Position numbers and translations under genes: made by a program
Assembly (NCBI GenBank): GCA_947503345.1
Contig: CANNCW010000003.1
Span: 124,001 to 188,000 of the forward strand
Direction of reading: 5' to 3'
Length of the DNA: 64,000 bases
From: an uncultured Kangiella sp.
Lineage (GTDB): Bacteria > Pseudomonadota > Gammaproteobacteria > Enterobacterales > Kangiellaceae
Shown here: piece by piece, positions 25,810 through 35,291 of the stretch
How positions within the stretch are numbered: position 1 is the first letter of the stretch
How the letters are laid out: every line of letters begins with the position of its first letter
Notes under the pieces: model-generated
What the model was told of the DNA's origin: nothing
Seen by the model: the letters and a program-made list of their open reading frames with translations, nothing else
The model's database searches: none

Positions 25810-25813
25810 CTAA
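25790..25813. promoter_or_regulatory. Inverted repeat upstream of hflK-like gene
   Basis: TTAGATGA and TCATCTAA, 8-bp arms 8 bp apart, just before the AAGGAGG ribosome-binding site of the hflK-like gene. It may be an operator or mRNA hairpin. It also covers the GNAT start codon. Confidence 0.4.
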
Positions 25814-25831
25814 TTTAAGGAGGCATATGTT

Positions 25832-26890
25832 ATGTCCAAAAATAATGACCCTCCAGGAAACCCCTGGGGAAGAAATGAGCAGCCCCCTCCAGACCTTGGT
25901 CGACTCCTAACCCAAAAGTTAGATCATTTAAAAAAGCATCTCCCCGTTGGAAACCTCACCAATTTCATCATAATATTTGTGTTAATTTTGTCAGGCTTTT
26001 CAGTCTGGACTGCACTATATACCGTCCCAAGTGATTCCGTAGCAGTTGTACAACGTTTTGGTAAGTATGTACATGATGTGCCACCAGGTCTACATCTTAA
26101 ATATCCCTTGGGTATTGATGTAGCAACAATTGTTCCAGTTAAACGACAGCTCAAACAAGAGTTTGGATTTTCTACACCCGGCGCAACTGATCCTTTTCAG
26201 CCTTCCAAAACATACGATCATGGCCGTGAAACGCAAATGGTGACTGGCGACTTAAATGCGGCGTTGGTTGAGTGGGTGGTGCAATACCGAATATCAAATC
26301 CCGTTAAATTCCTCTTCGAAGTGAGGGAACCGAGTGAAACACTACGATACGTTTCAGAGTCGGTTATGCGCGAAGTCGTGGGTGATCGTACTGTTGATGA
26401 GGTGATCACCGTTGGGCGTCAAGACATAGAAGCCGAAGCGCTAACCAAGATGCAGGAGCTATCGACTAAATATGCGATGGGAATCAGTATCGATCAGGTT
26501 CAGTTAAAAAATATCAATCCACCAAAGCCGGTTCAAGAGTCGTTTAACGAAGTTAATCAGGCGCAACAGGAAAAAGAAAAGCTCATTAATGAGGCTCGTC
26601 GAGACTATAACAAGGTTATCCCACTGGCACTTGGTGAAAAAGATCAAAGGATCCGCGAAGCAGATGGTTATCGATTAAAGCGGATAAATGAAGCCGAAGG
26701 CGATGCGGCTAGATTCAATGCTCTTTATGCGGAATATATAAAGGCTCCTGAAGTTACCAAGCGTCGTATTTACATCGAAACCATGCAGGAAGTGTTACCG
26801 AAGGTTCGCTCCAAAATTATTATTGATGAGCAAACCAGCAATATTTTACCTCTGCTTAATCTGGATGGCAAGACAGGAGGAACACAATGA
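25832..26890 (+). CDS. HflK-like SPFH/band-7 protein
   Basis: 352 residues. The Pro/Gly-rich N-terminus (NPWGRNEQPPPDLGRL) and the single transmembrane helix (about 43-62) are those of HflK, followed by the SPFH domain (AVVQRFGKYV, PPGLHLKYPLG, MVTGDLNAALVEWVVQYRI) and a helical region. HflK and HflC form a large membrane cage around the FtsH protease in E. coli. The ATG has an AAGGAGG. This is not the usual hfq-hflX-hflK-hflC locus; it is the first gene of an island operon. It overlaps the HflC-like gene by ATGA. Confidence 0.88.
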   Translation: MSKNNDPPGNPWGRNEQPPPDLGRLLTQKLDHLKKHLPVGNLTNFIIIFVLILSGFSVWTALYTVPSDSVAVVQRFGKYVHDVPPGLHLKYPLGIDVATIVPVKRQLKQEFGFSTPGATDPFQPSKTYDHGRETQMVTGDLNAALVEWVVQYRISNPVKFLFEVREPSETLRYVSESVMREVVGDRTVDEVITVGRQDIEAEALTKMQELSTKYAMGISIDQVQLKNINPPKPVQESFNEVNQAQQEKEKLINEARRDYNKVIPLALGEKDQRIREADGYRLKRINEAEGDAARFNALYAEYIKAPEVTKRRIYIETMQEVLPKVRSKIIIDEQTSNILPLLNLDGKTGGTQ

Positions 26891-27906
26891 AAATTCTAAA
26901 TATATCTTTTTTAATCGGACTAACTGTGTTTGTTGGGATTAGTTTAAAAAGCGCTCTTTATACTGTTAGTGAAGTTGAACAAGTCATTATAACCCAGTTT
27001 GGTAAACCCGTTGGAGATCCCGTAGTTGATGCCGGTCTCAATATAAAAATACCTTTTATACAATCGGTTAATGCCATCGATAAACGGGTTTTGGAGTGGG
27101 ATGGCGATCCGTCCGATATGCCTACCAAAGATAAGCTCTATATTTCCGTTGATTTGTTTGCTCGCTGGCGAATTGTTGACCCTTTGCAGTACTTTCTAAG
27201 GTTGAGAGATGAGCGAAGTGCACAATCTCGGCTCGATGATATTCTAGGCAGTGAAACGCGCAATGCAGTAGCAAAACATGAGTTGATAGAAATCATTCGA
27301 ACAACTAAAGATCGAGAGCCATTGCTGGCTGGAATTTTAGACGGTGCCGACTCTGACTCAGGAGTAGGTCAGCTGTTGCCAATTCATAAAGGGCGAAAAC
27401 TTGTAGAACAAGAAATATTTTCAGCCGCATCAGAAAAGGTCAAAGTTTTTGGTATTGAACTGCTGGATATCCGTTTTAAGCGAATTAATTACAACGCAAG
27501 TGTAAGACCCAAAATTTACGAACGTATGATTAGCGAGCGTCGCCAAATTGCTGAACGTTTTTTATCAGAAGGCAATGGCGAGGCGGCGAGGATTAGAGGT
27601 GACCGAGTCAGAGAACTTGACAAAATCCAATCAGAAGCTTATCAGCAAGTAGAAGAGGTTCGCGGTTTGGCAGATGCAAAAGCTACTGAAATTTATGCGC
27701 TCGCTTACAATCAAAATTCTCAGGCTGCGAGCCTCTATGAGTTCACTAGAACCATGCAATCTTACTCTGCTGTAATTTCTGAAAACACAACATTGGTTTT
27801 ATCGACGAATAGTGACTTATTTAAATTTCTAAATGGGATTCAATCCAAACATCTTAAACCCAAAAACGCTATGCAAAGTCAGAATGAATCTAAGCGTAAG
27901 CAATAA
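26887..27906 (+). CDS. HflC-like SPFH/band-7 protein
   Basis: 339-residue partner of the preceding protein: N-terminal membrane helix (about 7-24), SPFH domain (VEQVIITQFGKPVG, LNIKIPFIQSV, FARWRIVDPLQYF) and a long helical region (ISERRQIAERFLSEGNGEAARIRG) as in HflC. The 4-bp ATGA overlap indicates translational coupling and probably a 1:1 complex. No ftsH gene is present in the window, so the pair may work with the chromosomal FtsH or alone as a membrane scaffold. Confidence 0.88.
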   Translation: MKILNISFLIGLTVFVGISLKSALYTVSEVEQVIITQFGKPVGDPVVDAGLNIKIPFIQSVNAIDKRVLEWDGDPSDMPTKDKLYISVDLFARWRIVDPLQYFLRLRDERSAQSRLDDILGSETRNAVAKHELIEIIRTTKDREPLLAGILDGADSDSGVGQLLPIHKGRKLVEQEIFSAASEKVKVFGIELLDIRFKRINYNASVRPKIYERMISERRQIAERFLSEGNGEAARIRGDRVRELDKIQSEAYQQVEEVRGLADAKATEIYALAYNQNSQAASLYEFTRTMQSYSAVISENTTLVLSTNSDLFKFLNGIQSKHLKPKNAMQSQNESKRKQ

Positions 27907-27943
27907 CGATCCAACCCCATTTAAACAAACGGAGTCAAAGATA

Positions 27944-28150
27944 ATGAAAACCGATAATTTAGACAAGATGAAAAAATATGACATTACTTGTGAGCAGGTA
28001 AACATTTACCACTATAAACAGTATCAATATGGAAAACTTGAAGACGCCTTCAATTATGCAAGAGTTGATCAAGCACATCTTGAGCTCAATTCTGCATTGA
28101 ATGGGATGAAAAAAACACTATTATCCCAAAGTGAGAAAGATGAATCGTGA
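27944..28150 (+). CDS. 68-residue protein of the island stress operon, unknown
   Basis: ATG 27944 has a GGAG at 9 bp; the frame is open back into the HflC-like gene, but that start would be internal. The protein is polar and probably helical (KLEDAFNYARVDQAHLELNSALNGMKK), with no family recognised. It overlaps the nhaA start by 11 bp, so it is translated as part of the operon. Confidence 0.55.
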   Translation: MKTDNLDKMKKYDITCEQVNIYHYKQYQYGKLEDAFNYARVDQAHLELNSALNGMKKTLLSQSEKDES

Positions 28151-29531
28151 GTTGGTGGATGATAAGCGAGGTTCTCCAACGCAATTGCCAAAAGAACATA
28201 TTGATTGGATCTTTCATCCCTTCTCGAGATTTTTTAAAATTGAAGTGGCCGCAGGTATTGTTTTACTGCTATCCACCTTGCTGGCATTATCGTTGGCAAA
28301 CTCCCCGCTAAGGGAATCCTTCAATGACTTGTGGCGTGTACCGCTAGGAATAAATATAGGCACTTTGTCATTTGAGCGCTCATTACATGCTTGGATAAAC
28401 GATGCAGTAATGACGCTGTTTTTCTTTTTAATTGCGTTAGAACTCAAGCGAGAGCTAGTACTCGGAGAATTGCGTAATACACGCCTTGCTATGTTATCTA
28501 TTTCCGCCGCAGTAGGCGGAATGCTAGTGCCCGCACTAGTTTATCTTTCTTTTCAGTATGGTGAGCTAGGCCAACATGGTTGGGGAACCGTTATGGCGAC
28601 GGACACGGCGTTTGTGATTGGCTGCTTAGCGCTACTGGGCACGCGAATTCCTAAAAGCTTGAGAATATTCATGTTATCACTAGCGGTAGTTGATGACATC
28701 GGTGCCATTATCGTCGTCGCCGTAGGCTATGGTAGTAACATTAATGGACCCGCTATTGGATTAGCGTTACTCGGATTCATGGTTGTTAAAGTCATGGCAT
28801 TTACTGGGATCCGCAGTATGGCTTTATTCTTTATAGTGGGGATTTTGATCTGGTTGGCAGTTGACGCCTCCGGTATCCATCCAACTGTTACTGGCGTCAT
28901 TTTGGGGCTAATGACCCCAACAACAAAATGGATAACTGATGACCGCCTACACACTATTTTAGATTGCGTCGTGGCTTATCCACCGGGTGATCATTGGAGT
29001 GGGGATACGCTTGATCGTAAAGCATTGAAAACAGCTGAAGCTGCTGCGCGTGAAGCACTGTCACCGGTAGAACGTTTAGAGATGATGCTTCACCCTTGGG
29101 TGGGTTTTCTTGTGATGCCCTTGTTTGCCCTTGCTAATGCAGGGGTACCCTTCACAGGAGTGAATATAGCTTCTCCTCTCACCATGGCTGTATTTTTGGG
29201 TTTTGTGATAGGCAAACCGTTGGGTGTTTTCTTGTTCAGTTGGGCTGCAGTTAAATCGCGAATTGCTAAGTTACCACCCAATTTAAATTGGCAAATGATC
29301 CTTGGTGGCGGCATGTTGGCGGGTATCGGCTTTACTATGGCACTTTTTATTGCCGACTTGGCTTATGCTCCAGCGCAGATAAATGCAGTGAAACTCGGAA
29401 TTCTATCAGCGTCTGTTTTCTCCGCTTTATTAGGTTACTTGGTGATACGGTATTTTTCCGTATCTATTAATAATACAGATGTGGAGCTACCTTCCTTAAA
29501 TACACAGGGTCAGCAAGTTCCCAAACTTTAG
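28140..29531 (+). CDS. nhaA: Na+/H+ antiporter NhaA
   Basis: 463 residues from ATG 28140 (a GTG at 28131 is also in frame). NhaA family: LEVAAGIVLL-type first helix, MTLFFFLIALELKREL, the cation-binding Asp pair in LAVVDDIGAI, and GIGFTMALFIADLA near the end. About 75 residues longer than E. coli NhaA, with an extended N-terminus and a C-terminal tail. It exchanges external protons for internal Na+. Within the stress operon it would help under alkaline or salt stress. It ends 10 bp before acnA. Confidence 0.93.
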   Translation: MNRELVDDKRGSPTQLPKEHIDWIFHPFSRFFKIEVAAGIVLLLSTLLALSLANSPLRESFNDLWRVPLGINIGTLSFERSLHAWINDAVMTLFFFLIALELKRELVLGELRNTRLAMLSISAAVGGMLVPALVYLSFQYGELGQHGWGTVMATDTAFVIGCLALLGTRIPKSLRIFMLSLAVVDDIGAIIVVAVGYGSNINGPAIGLALLGFMVVKVMAFTGIRSMALFFIVGILIWLAVDASGIHPTVTGVILGLMTPTTKWITDDRLHTILDCVVAYPPGDHWSGDTLDRKALKTAEAAAREALSPVERLEMMLHPWVGFLVMPLFALANAGVPFTGVNIASPLTMAVFLGFVIGKPLGVFLFSWAAVKSRIAKLPPNLNWQMILGGGMLAGIGFTMALFIADLAYAPAQINAVKLGILSASVFSALLGYLVIRYFSVSINNTDVELPSLNTQGQQVPKL

Positions 29532-29541
29532 GAGCATTAGT

Positions 29542-32292
29542 ATGAATGCTAAAACTACAAAACAATGGCGAGAACGCTACTTAACTAAGTTAGATGAGAG
29601 TGCTGGTGAAAATACGTTTTGGTCTTTAAAGAAATTGGCCCAGGATTTTGATTTTGTATTGGGTGAAAAGCCTTTTGTTACGAAACTATTGTTAGAAAAT
29701 GTCATGCGGAACGTTGAAAGTCAGGTAGAGAAGGAAGGCATAGCATCCTTACAGACTTTGATTAAGGCGTTGGGCTCCGCTAAATACTCGAGTAATTTTG
29801 AATTTCAATTCTATCCTGGCCGAGTGCTTATGCAGGACTATACCGGGGTGCCTGCCCTCGCAGATCTGGCCGCAATGCGCGATGCTTTGTTTGCTGAAGG
29901 AGGCAATGCAGAAAAGATCAATCCTATGTGTCCAGTAGATCTAGTGATCGATCACTCTGTTATTGTTGATAAAGCAGGACATGTCAGTGCATCAGAGCAT
30001 AATCGTCAACGTGAAATGGAGCGTAATCAAGAACGTTATCAATTTCTAAAATGGGCTCAAGGCTCTTTCGATAATCTAACTGTTGTTCCTCCCGGCAATG
30101 GTATTTGCCATCAAGTAAATCTCGAATATTTTGCTCAGGTAGTACGAGAAAAAGAGGGTGTGCTCTTTCCTGATACTTTAGTCGGAACGGACAGTCATAC
30201 AACAATGATCAATGGACTTGGTGTGCTTGGTTGGGGAGTGGGTGGCATTGAAGCTGAAGCGGTTATGTTGGGGCAACCTCTAAGTTTAAACGCACCCATT
30301 GTTGTCGGAGTAAAATTAGCGGGCCAATTAGCACCTGGAGTGACAGCGACTGACTTAGTGCTCAGCATTACTGAAATTTTAAGAAATTATGGTGTGGTTG
30401 GTAAGTTTGTCGAATTTTATGGCGCTGGTGTTAGCGCACTTAGTGTTGCCGATCGCGCTACCATCGCCAACATGGCGCCAGAATATGGCGCGACTTGTGC
30501 GTTGTTTCCAGTTGATACAAAAGTGATCGAGTATTTAACATTAACCAATCGCCCTGCGCCGTTAGTTAAGCGAGTTTATGACTACGCTATTGCACAGGGA
30601 TTATTTTACGACGCAGATCATGAAACAAAACCGCCCATTTTTAGTGAAAACTTAACCATTAATTTAAATGACATTGTTCCATGTGTTGCTGGCCCCAAGC
30701 GTCCACAAGATAGGTTGCCACTTGCGGCCATCAAACGAAAAACGCTGGAAGAAATTGAGCTTTTGGGGCAGGCTTTACCTGTTGAATCTAAACAAAAACA
30801 GTCACAGTTAATGGGTGGTGACATTGTGATTGCTGCCATCACCTCCTGCACTAATACATCTAACCCCAGCGTTATGTTGCTTGCTGGATTGCTGGCCAAG
30901 TCAGCAGTCGAGAAAGGCCTCACCGTTAATCCTCATGTTAAAACGTCACTTGCGCCAGGTTCTCAGGTAGTTGCTCAATACCTTGATTCGTCAGGGTTTC
31001 AAATTTACCTTGATCAGTTGGGGTTTCAACGGGTTGGATTTGGTTGCACAACCTGCATTGGCAATTCAGGTCCTTTAAACGGCGATCTTGAATCAGTCAT
31101 TAAACAAGGTAATCTGCAAGTCAGTGCTGTATTGTCTGGGAACCGAAATTTTGAAGGAAGAGTTCACCCTGCTGTTAGGCTCAACTGGCTGGCTTCGCCA
31201 CCATTAGTAATCGCTTTTGCATTGGCAGGACATACTCGCATCAATTTTGACATCGAGCCTTTAGGCGTTGATAAAGAAAACAAGCCTGTTTTTTTACGCG
31301 ATATATGGCCTCAAGAACCCCAACTAGAGCAGGCGATGTTAGCGGTCAATAAAACACTTTACGCTCAGTCTTATAAAAATATATTGCAAGGTGATCAGCT
31401 CTGGAATGACTTACTGGTTGAACAAACAGTCTGCTTCCCATGGAATTCGACATCAACTTATATCCGAAAGCCACCTTTTTTAGATAGGCGAGATAAACCT
31501 AGCGCTATTATTGAAGCAAAAATATTAGCGGTACTGGGCGACTCCATTACAACAGATCATATTTCTCCCGCAGGTCAAATTAGTGTTGATAGTCCCGCCG
31601 GTGAATATTTATCTAAACAAAATATTATACCAGAGCAGTTCAACAGCTACGGTTCACGTCGTGGCAATCATGAAGTTATGGTGCGAGGCACCTTTGCGAA
31701 TAAGCGGTTGAAAAATACCATGGTGACGCCCATGGAAGGTGGGTTCACACGCCTGTCGAATGACGCTGCTAAAGGACTAAACCCGGCGGAACCTATCTCC
31801 ATTTTTTCGGCTAGTCAGTATTACACAGATAACAATATTCCACTGGTTATTTTTGCTGGGAAAGAATATGGCACGGGATCTAGCCGGGACTGGGCTGCGA
31901 AGGGATGCTTATTATTGAATGTAAAAGCCGTTATCGCAGAAAGTTTTGAGCGTATTCATCGCAGCAATTTAGTGGGCATGGGAATCATGCCATTGCAACT
32001 CTTACCCGATGCTACGCTCAATGATTTAGAATTGCTTGGCAACGAAAGCATTACTATTCAATGGCCGGTAGATTCAGGTAAACACAAACTGGAACCCAAT
32101 CAAAAACTATCATTGGTAATCACAAGCGTTCATGACTCAGCCAGTCAGAGCAAGCTGCCTACAAGTCAGACTATCTCCGTTATTCTAAGAATCGATAATT
32201 CTCGAGAGCTTGATTACTTTTTTGCTGGAGGCGTCCTGCCCTACGTGACGAAACAATTGATCGATAAGTCATCATTACCCGGAGACAGTTGA
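29542..32292 (+). CDS. acnA: Aconitate hydratase A
   Basis: 916-residue aconitase of the AcnA/IRP1 type that interconverts citrate and isocitrate. The 4Fe-4S ligands are visible: Cys in ITSCTNTSNP and the pair in GCTTCIGNSGP. The C-terminal swivel domain has GDSITTDHISPAG and GKEYGTGSSRDWAAKG. AcnA is the oxidant-tolerant isozyme in E. coli. The ATG follows TAGGAG, 10 bp after nhaA. Its stop overlaps or abuts the fumC start region. An extra TCA gene on an island implies a second copy besides the chromosomal enzyme. Confidence 0.95.
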   Translation: MNAKTTKQWRERYLTKLDESAGENTFWSLKKLAQDFDFVLGEKPFVTKLLLENVMRNVESQVEKEGIASLQTLIKALGSAKYSSNFEFQFYPGRVLMQDYTGVPALADLAAMRDALFAEGGNAEKINPMCPVDLVIDHSVIVDKAGHVSASEHNRQREMERNQERYQFLKWAQGSFDNLTVVPPGNGICHQVNLEYFAQVVREKEGVLFPDTLVGTDSHTTMINGLGVLGWGVGGIEAEAVMLGQPLSLNAPIVVGVKLAGQLAPGVTATDLVLSITEILRNYGVVGKFVEFYGAGVSALSVADRATIANMAPEYGATCALFPVDTKVIEYLTLTNRPAPLVKRVYDYAIAQGLFYDADHETKPPIFSENLTINLNDIVPCVAGPKRPQDRLPLAAIKRKTLEEIELLGQALPVESKQKQSQLMGGDIVIAAITSCTNTSNPSVMLLAGLLAKSAVEKGLTVNPHVKTSLAPGSQVVAQYLDSSGFQIYLDQLGFQRVGFGCTTCIGNSGPLNGDLESVIKQGNLQVSAVLSGNRNFEGRVHPAVRLNWLASPPLVIAFALAGHTRINFDIEPLGVDKENKPVFLRDIWPQEPQLEQAMLAVNKTLYAQSYKNILQGDQLWNDLLVEQTVCFPWNSTSTYIRKPPFLDRRDKPSAIIEAKILAVLGDSITTDHISPAGQISVDSPAGEYLSKQNIIPEQFNSYGSRRGNHEVMVRGTFANKRLKNTMVTPMEGGFTRLSNDAAKGLNPAEPISIFSASQYYTDNNIPLVIFAGKEYGTGSSRDWAAKGCLLLNVKAVIAESFERIHRSNLVGMGIMPLQLLPDATLNDLELLGNESITIQWPVDSGKHKLEPNQKLSLVITSVHDSASQSKLPTSQTISVILRIDNSRELDYFFAGGVLPYVTKQLIDKSSLPGDS

Positions 32293-32300
32293 GCGATATC

Positions 32301-33770
32301 ATGAACACAAATAAAACGAAGAAAAAGCGCAAGGAAACTCCATTGGAAATCCAACAGGGCAATAGTGCTGAAACTACCTATGCCAACAAAAATGGCGAGC
32401 TTTGGGGTAAACAAACTCAGCTCTCGTTAAAGTATTTTGCAATTGGAAAGCACACCTTCGAGAATGACTTTATTGATGCCCTAGTTTCAATAAAGCGCGC
32501 CTGCGCGCAAGTCAATCATCAGTTAGAACTCATAAGCAATGAACAGCTTGTAGCGATTGTCCATGCCTGTGAAGCGGTTCTTAGTGGTGAGCACTACAAT
32601 CAATTCCCATTACGAGTTTGGCAGACCGGATCGGGCACACAAACGAACATGAATATCAATGAAGTCATAGCGTCGCTGGCGAATGCTTTTATGCGCGAGA
32701 ACAATCCACAGGGTAATTCCAACGATGCTGCACCCTTACACCCCAATGACCACATTAATATGTCACAGTCATCCAATGATGTCTTTCCTACGGCTATGCA
32801 TATCGTTGTAGCTCAGCAGACATTGGAACGACTGGTGCCATCATTGGAGCAGATGGAGCAAGAGTTATCTCGAAAGCAATCAGAATTTGATGGCTTCTAT
32901 ACCGTAGGGCGCACTCACTTAATGGATGCGTTACCTATCCAGGCAGACGCCCTTTTGTCAGCGCATGAGAATCAGATAGCCGCCGCTAAATTAGCAATAC
33001 AAGAGAGCTTGAATGCAGTGTATCAGCTAGCCTTAGGTGGTACCGCGGTTGGTTCGGGTGCTAATGCCCCAGAGTTATTCGGTCAGCATGCAATAGCGCT
33101 GTTGGCTGAACAGTACCAGTTACCATTTATTCAACAACCAAACCTGTATGCGGCGGTTTCGGGAGAAGATGCGTTAGTAAGGTTTAGCAGTTCGCTTAAA
33201 CAACTTGCAGCGGCCTTATTTAAAATCGCCAATGACTTTCGTTTGTTGGGAAGTGGCCCGCGGTGTGGTTTGAATGAATGGCATCTGCCCGCCAATGAGC
33301 CAGGTAGCTCTATTATGCCAGGAAAAGTAAACCCCACCCAGTGTGAAGCATTAAGCATGGTATGTTTGCAGGTTTTTGGCAATGACCTGGCCGTTTCATT
33401 GGCCGCCTCAAACGGACAGCTGCAACTAAACACTTATCGGCCAGTGATTATTCATAACATTTTAGAAAGTATCGAATTGCTGTCCGATGCGATATCTTCG
33501 TTTACCCTAAACTGCATACGAGGTTTGAAACTTAATCATGCACAAGTTGACACCAATATGCTTAACAACTTGTCAGTTATAACACTGCTTGTACCAAAAA
33601 TCGGTTATGATGTGGCATCCAGAATTGTTCAACTAGCAGATAAAAAAAATCAAACGTTGGCGCAGGCGGCAGAAGCTTTAAATCTGTTTAGTCGGGTTGA
33701 GTTTGAGCACTTAATAGACGAGCAATTGAAGATCTCATTTTTGAATCAAGAAACCAAGAATAATGAGTAA
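32301..33770 (+). CDS. fumC: Class II fumarate hydratase
   Basis: Iron-independent fumarase, about 489 residues from ATG 32301 (a TTG at 32289, overlapping the acnA stop, is the alternative). Class II signatures: VWQTGSGTQTNMNINEV, HPNDHINMSQSSND, TVGRTHLMDALPI and GSSIMPGKVNP with the catalytic Ser loop. The first 20 residues are a Lys-rich extension. FumC replaces iron-sulfur fumarases under superoxide or iron stress in E. coli. It is the last gene of the hflK-like to fumC operon. Confidence 0.95.
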   Translation: MNTNKTKKKRKETPLEIQQGNSAETTYANKNGELWGKQTQLSLKYFAIGKHTFENDFIDALVSIKRACAQVNHQLELISNEQLVAIVHACEAVLSGEHYNQFPLRVWQTGSGTQTNMNINEVIASLANAFMRENNPQGNSNDAAPLHPNDHINMSQSSNDVFPTAMHIVVAQQTLERLVPSLEQMEQELSRKQSEFDGFYTVGRTHLMDALPIQADALLSAHENQIAAAKLAIQESLNAVYQLALGGTAVGSGANAPELFGQHAIALLAEQYQLPFIQQPNLYAAVSGEDALVRFSSSLKQLAAALFKIANDFRLLGSGPRCGLNEWHLPANEPGSSIMPGKVNPTQCEALSMVCLQVFGNDLAVSLAASNGQLQLNTYRPVIIHNILESIELLSDAISSFTLNCIRGLKLNHAQVDTNMLNNLSVITLLVPKIGYDVASRIVQLADKKNQTLAQAAEALNLFSRVEFEHLIDEQLKISFLNQETKNNE

Positions 33771-33779
33771 TACATGAAA

Positions 33780-34112
33780 GCAAGTAAGTATGAAAATCTA
33801 GACTTAGACAGATAGCATGATCTCTAGTGTAAGCAGTATCTTTAAACCCATGTAGTTCCACTTTTACGTTCTCAAAACTAAATGTATCATTTGGCCAAGC
33901 AATAATATCCGTTGCTTTTGTATTTTTTGATTTCGACGACTCTTGTTACACCGCTGTTGTAGCATAAGCAAAATGCGGGTGTTTGGGTTTAAATTGGCGA
34001 ATTTTTTTATATTTCCGATATGAACAGCGTGATTATGTGAGTACACAATTGCGTTAATCGGTAAATCTGTACTGCTTTCTTTAATTGCTCTCCAGCACCT
34101 AACAGTGAGCAA
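33780..34112 (-). pseudogene. Remnant of an MBL-fold metallo-hydrolase
   Basis: One frame reads LPINAIVYSHNHAVHIGNIKKFA, which resembles the metal-binding HxHxDH motif of metallo-beta-lactamase-fold hydrolases but with Val in place of Asp. The homology appears to continue in another frame (HFAYATTAV, a stop near 33950, then TKATDIIAWPNDTFSFENVK). A frameshift, a stop codon and a lost ligand indicate a decayed fragment; the N- and C-terminal parts are absent. Confidence 0.5.
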
Positions 34113-34282
34113 AAAAGCAATACACCCTTATATCCCACATAGAATATAGTAGAGTAGTAGTTTTAGAATATATCAGCCATCTTGATATGTTTGCTGTTAC
34201 TCCTGCATCGCTTTATCTGTTAAAACCCCATCAATTTGAGTTAAATAGGCTATTACAGAAATCTTAAAAACAACTTTTTATC

Positions 34283-34330
34283 AGTGTCCGCTTTGTGACG
34301 TTAAACGACCTTTGCACTAAAATTTAGTAT
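34283..34330. repeat. Island repeat, copy with decayed right half
   Basis: GTGTCCGCTTTGTGACGTTA matches the left 19 bp of the 41382 unit; the right half no longer pairs. Placed between the MBL remnant and the esterase stop. Confidence 0.6.
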
Positions 34331-34334
34331 TGCG

Positions 34335-35135
34335 TTACTTATCAAGCTGCACAGTTCGAAAAACAAACATCATCCCTTTAAACAAAGACAAATAATAACC
34401 GGTAATATGTGTTTGATCGGCAAGAAGTTCGTATTTCCAATTAAACTTTTCTGGAGATTTTTCTTCTAGTTTTTCAACAAACGTATTGAGTGCATCCATT
34501 ACTCTCTTACCCTCTTCAGCTTGATTTGCTGATGAAAAATATAATGATTTATCAAGACTTTCATGACTTGCAATCTTTTTATAAAATTCTGACTCTTTGG
34601 TTTGAAGTGGTGGGCCAGCAGCGATGTAATTATCGAATAGTTCTGGATAATTGGCTAATACGCTGACCGCATAATATCCAGCTAACGAATGGCCGTATAA
34701 GGTGTTTGAGTCACTGGCTCGATAGTTTTCTTTAATGTATGTCATCACCTCATTTCTTAGAAAACTGGTAAATTTTTCTGTTTCAAGGCCTAAATCTCTT
34801 TGACGAGTATTTCCGTTCACATTAGGGATAGCCACAATAATCAATTCAGGAGCAAAGTTCTGCTCTTGCAATAGCCGAGAAGCCAGAATTGAATGAGCAA
34901 AGTGACGCTCACCATCAAGTAAATACAATACTGGATATTTATCATTGCTCTTAGTATAGCTACTAGGTAAATGAACCAATAAATGTCTTTCTTCCTTTAA
35001 AATCTCTGAATCAATTACAACACGCTCACCAGCACCAATTGAAATATCTTCTTTGATAACACTCTTCGACATTACTGACGAACTAATAAAAACCGCAATA
35101 AATGCTAACCACTGATAAATATTCAAATCTAACAT
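34335..35135 (-). CDS. Secreted alpha/beta-hydrolase esterase (Fes/IroE-like fold)
   Basis: 266 residues with an N-terminal signal segment (about 8-23) and the putative-esterase fold: YPVLYLLDGERHF, the ELIIVAIPNVNG strand and the nucleophile elbow GHSLAG at about 166-171. The catalytic His is probably in QTHITGYY. Relatives include siderophore esterases, S-formylglutathione hydrolase-like and serine esterases. No siderophore genes are nearby, so the substrate is unknown. First of several secreted-protein genes in the island. Confidence 0.8.
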   Translation of the reverse strand: MLDLNIYQWLAFIAVFISSSVMSKSVIKEDISIGAGERVVIDSEILKEERHLLVHLPSSYTKSNDKYPVLYLLDGERHFAHSILASRLLQEQNFAPELIIVAIPNVNGNTRQRDLGLETEKFTSFLRNEVMTYIKENYRASDSNTLYGHSLAGYYAVSVLANYPELFDNYIAAGPPLQTKESEFYKKIASHESLDKSLYFSSANQAEEGKRVMDALNTFVEKLEEKSPEKFNWKYELLADQTHITGYYLSLFKGMMFVFRTVQLDK

Positions 35136-35291
35136 CCTATAATTTTAAAAATTCATTTAATAATCTGAATCCTATTAATGACTTTCAATCTATTCACTTT
35201 AGCGACACTATGGCCACTTGAATTCTTGAGTATATATTCTATTTTAATGTGACAACATCATGAACTGCGCCAACAATATGATTGAAATTCA

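Noticed and set aside
25832..27906. Housekeeping hflK-hflC locus
   Set aside because: The usual neighbours (miaA, hfq, hflX) are absent and the genes lie inside the integrated element, so an accessory paralogue is more likely.
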